Source: Dendrocalamus latiflorus
Lineage: Eukaryota; Streptophyta; Magnoliopsida; Poales; Poaceae
Direction: 5' to 3'
Length of the DNA stretch: 64,000 nt
Assembly: GCA_017311315.1 (NCBI GenBank)
Contig: CM029626.1
Span: 8,193,643-8,257,642, forward strand
Position numbers and translations under genes: made by a program. Below are positions 54,951-64,000 of the stretch, piece after piece. The notes beneath the pieces were generated by a model, which was not told the DNA's origin, did not search any database, and saw only the letters and a program-made list of their open reading frames with translations. Within the stretch, counting starts at the first letter, position 1, and each line of letters opens with the position of its first letter.

Positions 54951-55580
54951 CTAAGCCTGTTGCCCAGGATTCACCTCAACGACGCCAAGCTTCTGTCTCA
55001 TCTCAATAAACTTGACTCGCCCAAGCGCCTTGGTGAGTATATCATCGAGTTGTCTATCCATCCTGACATGGTCGACGTCCACCTTGCCATCTTCAATGCA
55101 TTCATGAATAAAATAAAAATGAGTGATGATATGCTTACTCCGTTCATGATGCACTGGGTTCTTGGTTAATGCGATGGCTGATTTGTTATCCACCAGAAGC
55201 TTTACCATCTTCGGTGATCTCCCAAACAGTTTGCCAAACAATCGGCTCAGCCAAACACCCTGGCATGTAGCTGTTGCCACTGTGATGTACTCTACCTCAC
55301 AGGACGAGAGCGCGATGACCTTCTGCTTCTGGGATGTCCAAGTAATCACACTCATGCTAAGGAAGAACACAACCCCAATAGTGCTCTTGCGATCATTGAT
55401 GTCACCGGTGAAGTCACTATCTCTAAATCCCACCAGTATGAGCTCCAGCGTGCCCGTCTTCTTGTAGCAACACCCATAGCTCGTAGTGTCACTGAGGTAG
55501 TGTAGAATCTGCTTCACCGTCGTCCAGTGTGATGCAGCCGGCGCCTCCATGCTCGAAGCAAAGCAAAAGAAACAAATCAA
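54951..55580 (-). pseudogene. Copia pol fragment: RNase H domain
   Basis: Open frame of about 209 codons on the minus strand. It reads WTTVKQILHYLSDTTSYG, DSDFTGDINDRKSTIGVVFF, VITWTSQKQKVIALSSCEVE, DNKSAIALTKNPVHHERSKH and ends MRQKLGVVEV. This is the C-terminal RNase H part of Copia pol (D, E and D residues visible). Reverse transcriptase and everything upstream are missing; the frame starts at a truncation near 55548. Confidence 0.85.
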
Positions 55581-55589
55581 TTCTGTGCT

Positions 55590-57829
55590 CGAAGGATTGA
55601 GTTAGGAATAAAAAGAAAGAAAATAAAGAAGTAAAATCTAGAAAAACCAAATAAAATAGGTTTAGAGAGTATAGGAGGAATGGTATGGGAAAATGGAGCT
55701 GAGAAATGGGTAGATGGGTTCGAAACGATCGAAATGGATGTCTATATGAATTTTAGGGTTCTGTGAACAGTAACGGGTCTGGTACTGTTCATTGCAGGTT
55801 TTACTATTCACAGTGGATTTAGTCTTTATCGAGGTGTCGCTGTGTACTCAGAGAATAGAGGAGTTACGAGCAATCGGGTGGTGTCGAGTACAAGTGTACG
55901 ACTATGTACTCGGGGTGGACAATCGAGGTTCAACTTCGAGCGTGAAGTCGGTGGAGATCAGATGGTGTACGAGTTGCTACGGAGATCGGACGTTGTCTAA
56001 GTAGTTGCGAAGATTGGGCGGTGTCCGAGTGGCTTAAAAGATCGGACGGCGTTCGAACAGCTTAGGAGCATTGGGCAATATTCGAGTGGCTTAAGAACAT
56101 CGGACGGCGTATGAGTGGTGTTGCATAGGACTCGAAGCGGAGCGATCGAAGCTCCTCTCGATTATAAGGTGGTCAGAAAGTTCAAGCGGTGGAGCGGTCG
56201 AAGAGTTCAAGCGGTGGGGCGGTCGGAGATTTCAAGCAGTGGATCAGTCAAAAAATCCATGGTCGAAACAACAATTGACGACAATGAGTGGGTTCCTGGT
56301 GAAAAGGGGATTCCATTTTTGGCCTTGGGTGTGGTCGGGGATGGTTGGAGCTTCGCTAGTGACGAGGTGTCTTTGCAATGGTTTTTAATGGCAACGGTGG
56401 GCTTCAAGGATGAAGGGGACAAGAGCGTTAATGTTTGAGCATGTTTGGGGTAGGGCAAGCTTGGGTAAGTGGTAGCTCGGGTCAAAGATGGCTGTGCAAG
56501 GCTGTCCACAGTGAGGCCTCTCGGCCGGGTGGCAATTAATGGTGCAGGAGCAATGGGGGTTTGAGAGCTTGCAACTATGCTTCAAGGGTGTTTCTACGAG
56601 TACAAAGGGGCTATAGGCCAAAGAATTGAAGTGCGATTGACTGTACAAAAAGAATTGGAAGTAATGGCTTACTTTGGGTTTTCAACGATTAGTGACGAAG
56701 CATCAGCCGGCGAAATGAATTGGGAGTGTCTAAGTGCTCCTGGACACTGATGTAGGAGAATGGGGGGGCGCTTGGGCTTTTATAGCCAGTTTATGGCGGT
56801 TTGGCACAGGGGAGGTCCCACTCGGGAGGTGGTGTGTGGCCAGGGCAGGGGAGGCGTGGATGGTTCAGGGTGCCTCGGCAAGAGCGGCGGAGAGGTCGGC
56901 AGGTGAGCTCGCACTTCGTGCACTAAGCTTCTTGGGTGGTTGTCAAATGTTGCTGCTTGGGGTGGAAGTAATTCAAATTCTTTTTGAAATTTTGAGGTCG
57001 TTTCAACGCGCTAATGCCGTGCATAGCACTGAAGTCTAACACCCTGTTTTTTTCCGGCACAAATGTGATGATCTATACTCCATAGAGAGAGGAGCACAGA
57101 TGGAAGCATCTCGATAAGAAACAGAAACTACTATTCATCTATTCAGGGTTACAATTGAGAGAAATGGGGACAGAGTTAGGCCTAAGTTGGCTAGCCCAAG
57201 CAACAGGTCCCCTTCAACTGTTCAAGCAAAGCACCATACGCAATTATGCAAATGTTGACAGAACCCCCACAAAAAAACATGGTTAGCATCAAAAATAGGA
57301 ATCCAGAAAGAAAACCACCAATTTCCAACGCAATTTTTCGTCGATTTGCTGCCGCGTGTCGACATCGGCTCGACAGAGCCCGGCCGAATTCCACGAGACA
57401 TTGAGCATGTTACGAGGGTGCCTTCAGGCCTAGCTAGTTGGATGGAGCAATGGATTAGGAGAACATTTGCCTCACAAAGTCCAAACCAATCAACTCACCT
57501 GATGTCATGTCCATTCCTTAAACAAACAGCAAGGGTACTTGAGAAATGTCTGCAGAAAACAAGCAAGAAAGCTATCAGCAGTAGGTAAAGATCAATCATA
57601 GGAGGAGAGCTTAGCTAGAATGATCTACATTTCCTCAAACACAAGCCATTACTACCGAATCCTTCTCGCGGTGTTAACGTAGCAACTCAGAAACCGATCG
57701 ATTGATCATATGCTCATGTGAATAGTGGTGTTGTCACTCATTACTGAAAGCTTAAGACCAATTAATACACTTCTCTAGCTCTTCAGATTGTGCCTCTGAT
57801 CTGAATAATTGCTGCACCTTCTTCCCGGG
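55590..57829. other. no gene recognised; tandem repeats and unique text
   Basis: 55975-56125 has five units of about 30 bp (AGATCGGACGGCGTTCGA..). 56180-56258 has three units of 25 bp (GTTCAAGCGGTGGAGCGGTC). 56280-57030 has open frames without domains. 57040-57829 looks unique and may be host intergenic DNA into which the next hAT inserted. Confidence 0.45.
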
Positions 57830-59044
57830 CATGGGCGGACCCAGGGCCCGGCGACCCTGGGCCCCTGCCCAGGCTCATCTCCGGCACCTAAACAACACCT
57901 CTGTCAGCAGCGCTTCTCCAATCTCCGAATGCTATAGCCTGCAATCAGAGAAACCAGCTAACTGAATCGTGCCGGGCGAGGAACAGTACTCGTCAGGCTT
58001 CAGTGTTTCGGTGGAGAGCAAAGTTCAGAGAAACTAGTTCAGTTTTGCAGATGCGATATTTGTGCTGCGCAACCAACTGCAGCTTTTCTGTTTACTTCTC
58101 TTTTATGTGCTCAGTACATGAAGGAAGTTACATGCATGTAGTGGACCGAAAAACTCTCAGATCCGAGACTGCCGCACCAGCTCAGACTGAATACTGAAAA
58201 CAAACTGAAAAATGCATTGCAGACCACCGCTGCTGCTCCCAGAATGCAAACTACTTATTGCCTACTATGCAGACCAAACACAAAGGAATATGCAATGCTA
58301 AACATATTGAGAATGCAGTAAAATTACTAACAACCTCAGTGTCTCCTTGGCCATGTATCTTTGAACACGAGAGGTAATGTTTCTTTGATGTAATTGTTCT
58401 TACGGTTGATAATCACATAAGTTTGCTTTGGACATAAAATACAAGAAGGTTTTTCTATCATACTTGCTGTGTGTACATTTGAATTGTGAATGCCCTAAAA
58501 TTATCGATTTTTTTAACTAAGCACCTCATTAAGCCACTAAGCTAATGACTACTCCAGTGATGTTGAGCCAAAACCCAAGTAATTTTCTTAGGGAAACTTG
58601 ATTACTTTGACGCTATTAATTGTACCATGTATCATTGATTTCTAAACCATAATAGAGTTTTATTGCCTTTATTGTTTATTTATATAATTTATTTCCAGTT
58701 TGTTAGCTTTTCCTGTTTCGACTTTGAGTCATGCTACCATCCATACCGAATCCCACCTGCTTAGTTTACAACTAACATTTCGAACTGTAGATTGCTTTTG
58801 TAGTATTCTAAACTTGTGTTTTATTGTTACTCCCGTGGTCTTTTAAATGACATTGAAACGAAGAGGTAGTATTCTCTAAGCTGCTACCGTGAATTACAGG
58901 GGCACGGGGACATAACGTAGTAGCGCTAGTAAATGCGCGACGACGGAAGCGAGGCGTTGCTCGGCGGCGGCGGCGCTCCCAATCTCCAAAGGCCCAGAGT
59001 CTGTTCTTCGCCCAGGCTCGTTAAATTCTCTGGGTCCGCCACTG
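57830..59044. mobile_element. hAT element, non-autonomous, 1,215 bp
   Basis: Ends CATGGGCGGACCCAGG and CTCTGGGTCCGCCACTG. Perfect 8-bp duplication TTCCCGGG (57822-57829 and 59045-59052). Similar inverted ends, GCCCAGGCTC, also occur further inside. No transposase frame. Confidence 0.92.
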
Positions 59045-59397
59045 TTCCCGGGTTGGGTGGTGAGACCTTGCCCGTGAAATGAAGCAACTCTACATCGCCG
59101 TCTTAATTAATAATAATCTTTAGTAAATTATTGTGAGCCGAAAGACCCCATCGAAGCAATAGAAAAATAGATTAGGTTGATGTCTTCTGTCCCCGGATAG
59201 CAACTAGGACCGGGGAACCGCCAATGATTCTCATCAGCTTCGAACCTTGCTTTCACAGTTCACTAGACCTGAGCATATTTTGGCCGGCTCGAGCTCGACT
59301 GGGTTAGGACCTTAGTCTATTCTCAATCAAGGTAAATAACCTTTTCTAAACTCGACCTTTTTTTTCTTGACCTTTCTGAACCTAGTTTGAGTCTGAC

Positions 59398-59632
59398 CAG
59401 GGTTGAATCTTTCGGCCGAAATTTTGCCGAAACAACGAAATTTCGTTGCCCTCCGAAAGCACAGTAATCCGGTCAAATTTTGGCCGAAATTTCCTTATAT
59501 TAAATTTTGTCTAAATTTTATCAAAAAATTTGAAATTTTCGTCCGAATTTTTGAACGAAATGGACGAAATTTCGTTTTTCGTTGCTTTCGTTCACTGGCG
59601 AAATTTTTTTGAGCACGAAAGATTAAACCCTG
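59398..59632. mobile_element. hAT MITE, 235 bp
   Basis: Ends CAGGGTTGAATCTTTCG and CGAAAGATTAAACCCTG. Perfect 8-bp duplication AGTCTGAC (59390-59397 and 59633-59640). The interior is full of CGAAATTTCG-like words. Confidence 0.94.
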
Positions 59633-59640
59633 AGTCTGAC

Positions 59641-60475
59641 AGGCTTAATTAACTGTGTGTAGGTTGGGCAAGGCTATGCATTGGCTTGGCCGGCCTGATT
59701 AAATATATTAAAGTTGGCTGCTTGTTCTTCCAGCAGGTATGCATGGGGTTCATCAAGATCTTTCATTTATGCAAAGGTTAAGAAGGTGAAGGGATGGGTA
59801 CTGGTTGCAAGATCTTATCCTGAAGCACAGCATTGCTATGCTTTTCTGACGAACCAAGCAGTCAGGCACACATGTGATCGATGGTGTGAAGTGCCCCACT
59901 TTAATTTCGAGGAACTTGGTCAGGTCACACGCATGAGGCATGCATGCATGCATGCACTTGATGATGCATCAGGGTTAGCTTTTCTTGTAAGTTGCTTGAT
60001 TGCTTGTTTGGCGAGAGGGGCCATGCATAAACAGTGCTTCCATGTGCATGCGCTGAAGGTCATAGATTGTAGGTAAGCGTGCAATAGTCAGGAGAACGGG
60101 GAGTTGCCCGGGTGGTGGCGCTGCCGGCGTGCAGGCCACCCGTCCGGGCTTGATCTCGGGGCATCTCATTTTTTAGGATACTATTTATATAAAAAATGCA
60201 TTTCAGAATATACACGTACGTAGGTGTATTCAGTGATTAAAGCGTCTGTCTATATTCTACGAGTCTTCAGGTCTTCATTTTGTCTTAGCGTGTATATTGA
60301 ATACAACCACGTGCGTGTGTGCTTGTGATGTGAGTGTGTATGGTATCATGTGTGTGCATTTCGTGAGATTTCAGGCCTCTGCTTTGTCTTAGCATGTGCA
60401 TTAGACGCGCCCACGTGGATGTGGGTGTGCATATGGTTTGAGTGTGTGGTGTTGCATATGTGCGTCCTTGTTGTA
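59641..60475. other. intergenic, nothing recognised
   Basis: A 120-codon open frame at 59714-60076 has no known domain. A CATG run (GCATGCATGCATGCATGCA) lies at 59939-59958. Confidence 0.4.
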
Positions 60476-60480
60476 CTCTA

Positions 60481-60563
60481 AAAAAGTGTGTAATAGTTAG
60501 ACTTGCAGAACAGTAATTGCTTGGATCTTAAGTGAGTAAGCTTTTCATGTCAAATGATGACAA
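60481..60563 (+). repeat. 83-bp direct repeat, left copy
   Basis: About 90% identical to 62999-63081, sharing ACTTGCAGAACAGTAATTGC. The two copies flank the LTR-like block between them. Confidence 0.85.
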
Positions 60564-62993
60564 ACAATGATGGACCATGAGAGATGGTCCAGGTTATTAT
60601 TGTGATGAATAATTGCAATGTTTGTGGAGTGATCAGATGGCTTTGCAAATATAGCTCTCTGTCATGATTGGATTTGGGATTCGAGTCATGGACTTAATTA
60701 GGTTGACCTGAGTCGTTAGGTTAAGGTTGCATGATGTATGTCTTGGCTAATGTAGGTCAAGTTGTGAAGAACTTATGCCTGAAAATGAATTCTTTGTCTT
60801 AGATGTGCAGGATCGCTTAGAGTCAACTATGGTCAACGGCGGTGATCGGGGCTAGGTTCATGGAGGAGTTGAGGCCCAAAACGATCAAGGATGCCGAGTG
60901 AGATGGTGAGCACAAGCATGACACGAGAAAGGCGGGAATATTGAAGGCGAGTTTGAATAGCGGGAAGATGCCAGGTGGCTTGCACTGGCCAAGTGAACCG
61001 TGGTTCGGTGGAACCAGGACGGGAGAGACTTGGCGGCACGTGGCCAGCTAATGGCGTACCTATACGTAACAAGTATGGCATTTGTTTGCAAAGAAAGGTG
61101 ATGATTGGGTCAACAAGGGGTATTTTGGTATTTTGATCAAAATACCGAAAATCATCTTGGATCAAAATCGAGGCGCATGGGCGATGCGTTGGTGAGTGAT
61201 TTAAGTCAAGATGGAGCTGGTTTGATCAAGGCAGATCAAGACTAAGGATTTAATGGATGCACACTTATGCGCTTTGTAAAGCATGCATAAGTGGATATTG
61301 AGTGAGTAAAACTCGTGTGGGGGGCTAACGGGTTTCCCCCATTATAATAGTGGATAGAATCCACCTGGGGAGTAGGTGGCAGGTTGCTCACCTATAAAAG
61401 GGGTGGGGATGGAGACATGTAGGATTAACCATCCCGCCCATCTCTTATGTGTTTTCTTGTTTAGGGTTAAGGTTTTGAGAGTGGAGCACATGGTGTGCTC
61501 TTGGTCCTCTAAGGTGGAGTGGTTGTAGGCTCAATCTTCTCTAGTGAGCAATACATCAATATTTGCTACCTCTATGGATCTTTCTTGATATGGTTGTTGT
61601 GTTCTTGATTTGGCCTCAAAGTTTGATTTCTTGAATCCAAGGGTTTTGAGTCAATTTTTTGGTGTTCTAGTTTGCTGTGATATGTGAGAATACTTCTAGG
61701 CTCATCTTGGTCATCATCTACCTACGAGCTAGTTTGATTCACCGATTTTGATTTTGACTTGGTTTTGATGCGATCTTTCAATGAACTGAAAAAGGTCTCA
61801 TCTTTGGCCATAATTTTAATGATCGTTTATTGTAATAGGTTCACAATACCCTAGAGAGGATACCTGCAAAGTTTCACATTATTTGGATCTTTGGATGAAA
61901 AGATCCTTCGGTTTTTCATTTTGTTTCTAAACCGATACAGTCGACGGCGTTGGTTCTGTTCTCTGTCTGAAACTCAATCAGATTTACGACCACGGTCGAG
62001 TTCCAAACAGAGCCGCATTGCTTTCGACCACGTTTAGATCTTTTGATCACTTCTCGTTATTCTATTGAGTTTGAACTGAAGCAGTCGGTAGTCAGTGAAA
62101 TCTCAGTCTAGAACGTCGATCGATTTTACGATCACGTTGGTTTCGAGCACTGTCGAGTTCCAGGCTGAAACATGCGCTTTCGACCACGTTCAGATTTTTT
62201 TATTTCTTCGCTTTTTCTTACCGCATGGGATTTCTGACCGCGCATGGATCCTCGTTTTCTCTGTTTTGTTTTTGAGCTGAATTGATCTCGTTGGTCGCAG
62301 ATCATTCGTTGACCTTCAACCTCATTGGTTATTCGACCACCTATTGGTTTATGACCACATTGATCTTTTGGTTGCAGTTTGGTTCCGACCACGTTAGTTA
62401 TTTGACCACCTCATTTGCTTACGACTACGTTGGTTATGACCACACTAATCATTCTTATTGCAGTCTGGTTCTAACCATGTGGGTTGTTCGACCACCTCAT
62501 TGGCTTACGACCACGTTGGCTACGACCACGTTGATCATTTTGATTGCCGACTAGTTCCGACCACGTTGGTCGACCACTTGTTAGTGTTCGACCATGTTGT
62601 TTATGATCATATTGATTTCGATTGCACTAATTTTTTATCATGTTGGTTTTGGTCTCAGTGGTTATTGACTACGGTGATTTCCATTCTATAGTTGATTTCT
62701 GACCACATTGTTGAATCTTCGACCACGTTGTCAGCTCTCGACCACGTTGTTGATTTTACGACCATGTTATCAGTTTTCGACCACGTTGTCAAATTTCAAC
62801 CACGTTGCAAGCGTCTAACCATGGTGTGTTTTTCTGCTGTATTCTTCCTATCTATGCGGTTTTTCAAGTGGGTTTTCAACTCTAATCTTCATAGCTCTGC
62901 AGCTACTGAAGAAAAGGGTTAAGTGAATACTTGAGAAGAATTTGAAGGCACCATTCACACCTCCCCCCTCCCCCTCTATTGCCTATTCGATCC
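60564..62993 (+). mobile_element. LTR-like block of a Copia/Sirevirus-related element
   Basis: Contains a TATAAAAG box (61393) and leader-like text. It ends with CACACCTCCCCCCTCCCCCT..CGATCCTACAA, typical of LTR right ends in grass Copia elements. No protein domains. The start is unsure; 60564-60830 shares words with 15400-15560 (GGTCAAGTTGxGAAGAACTT). Confidence 0.5.
62280..62825 (+). repeat. minisatellite of CGACCACGTTG units, 19-bp period at the end
   Basis: At least twenty CGACCACGTTG-like words. From 62699 on they recur about every 19 bp (CGACCACGTTGTCAGCTCT, CGACCACGTTGTTGATTTTA). Inside the LTR-like block. Confidence 0.8.
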
Positions 62994-62998
62994 TACAA

Positions 62999-63081
62999 AA
63001 AAAGTGTGGAATAGTCAGACTTGCAGAACAGTAATTGCTTGGATATTAAGGGAGTAAGCTTTTCATGTTAGTTGATGATAA
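62999..63081 (+). repeat. 83-bp direct repeat, right copy
   Basis: Partner of 60481-60563, with eight or nine differences. Confidence 0.85.
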
Positions 63082-63862
63082 GAGAAAATGGTAATGCTAA
63101 TGGAATTGCTAGCAATAGGAATTTTGATATGAGCGTTTTCGTCCGGACGCTAGTAAATGCTCCCATCCATCCTCCATCTATCATCAATCTAACCCACCCC
63201 AACGATCTTACTACATGCATTCTCCACTACATATTTCTTATCCACCCAAGAACCATACACCTTTTGTTTTACCTATTTCTCACCCACACATGGCTGGCTA
63301 CGCATTACTCTTTTTTTTCTCTCGCACATGCTTGCTTCTCTGATTTCTCCGCCTCTTTTCTATATACTGCTACAAGTCTGGTATGTCTCATCTATCTCCA
63401 TGCTGCCGCGGCTCGCGCAAGTGATCCACCGCATGTGGCATAGGCGGTGACGATGAGGGTTCCAAAGTACTACAATGCGGGAGCAGAAAAAATGAGCCTC
63501 TCCACCGCCTTCTCCAAACTCGCAGTGGGCGTCACCACTTCCTCCTTTGAGTTTCGAGGTGGCAACAGCTGTCTACACTAGGCAATGATGCCTAGTGTTT
63601 GCCCAAGTGTGCTGCCGCCATCTGAGGCTAAGGCCAATTAGTCTCATGTGTTTGTTATAGCAATCAGAATTTTTGTTGTAGTAGGTGATTTTGAATGTTG
63701 GGATTGTGTGTTCTCAATGTTGCACCAATGAATTGAGTAATGGAAGATAGTTAAATTGAGCTGTTGCAAATGATTTCTTTGAATGTTTCAAATTTATGTA
63801 CATCCTCTAAAAATGTTGTTACAACAAAAGCTTCTATTTTGTTGCAGCAAGTATTTTTTTTT
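63082..63862. other. repeat-like DNA, no gene recognised
   Basis: CT-rich, then AT-rich. A 123-codon open frame at 63072-63443 has no domain. Text with GTTGTTACAAC words leads into the tandem array. Confidence 0.4.
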
Positions 63863-64000
63863 GTTGCATCAGTTATGTTGATTTGTTACACGAGAATTTT
63901 TAGTTTGTTGCAACAAGTGTGTTGATTTATTGCACGATAATTCTTAGTTTATTGCATCAATTATGTTGATTCATTACATGAAAATTTCTATTTTGTTGCC
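63863..64000 (+). repeat. tandem 44-bp units, running off the right edge
   Basis: Three full units (63863, 63907, 63951) of GTTGCATCAGTTATGTTGAT..TTTTTAGTTT plus the start of a fourth. The array continues past the window. Confidence 0.88.

Noticed and set aside
59714..60076. 120-codon frame starting MAACSSSRYAWG
   Set aside because: No recognised motif and no neighbouring exons; not enough to call a gene.

Overview
This window is plant nuclear DNA, almost certainly from a grass. The evidence is GC-rich first exons next to AT-rich introns, spliced plant gene families (CONSTANS-like, NAC, Atos/FAM214-like, CYSTM-like), and many transposon families with grass-type termini. There is no sign of bacterial, organellar or viral genes. 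All calls come from reading the sequence; no database search was run.

Genes. Three gene models look complete: a group III CONSTANS-like B-box/CCT regulator (9337-12227, +, 4 exons, 472 aa), an Atos/FAM214-like protein (18630-23142, -, 6 exons, 727 aa) and a NAC transcription factor of NAC083/VNI2 type (45365-46740, -, 3 exons, 249 aa). A CYSTM-like His-rich small protein gene (379-1009, -) runs off the left edge. One tRNA-Asn(GUU) gene lies at 2275-2348. They are separate single genes with no operon-like organisation.

Broken genes: the 3' part of a phytyl ester synthase/DAGAT-like gene (16556-18012), a receptor-kinase-like gene missing its DFG region (34708-36719), a collapsed histone H3 fragment inside a CACTA element (43753-43893), and a short diverged copy of the CONSTANS-like CCT exon (13297-13370).

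Repeats, left to right. A decayed Copia element starts just after the tRNA gene (2426-4345). An intact non-autonomous LTR element with 152-bp LTRs follows (5490-7264, TSD AAACA). The interval 24.4-30.4 kb is a gene-free cluster of MITEs ending in a Micron-like element between two (TA)n tracts. A candidate Helitron (32522-36905) appears to carry the kinase pseudogene and three later MITEs. A 3,034-bp solo LTR (37650-40683, TSD CCAGC) sits inside an older LTR of related type. A CACTA element (43276-44855, TSD TCT) carries the H3 remnant. A second old LTR is split by a 2,004-bp hAT element (51204-53207, TSD GAAGCCAC). The right end holds a Copia fragment in reverse, LTRs rich in GACCAC-type minisatellites, and two further hAT elements (57830-59044 and 59398-59632) with perfect 8-bp TSDs.

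I did not find a new multi-gene biological system. The most interesting items are DNA-level captures of host gene pieces by transposons (kinase in a Helitron, H3 in a CACTA, a GC-rich exon-like block in a hAT), the repeated GACCAC minisatellites in LTRs, and the nesting that lets insertions be ordered in time.
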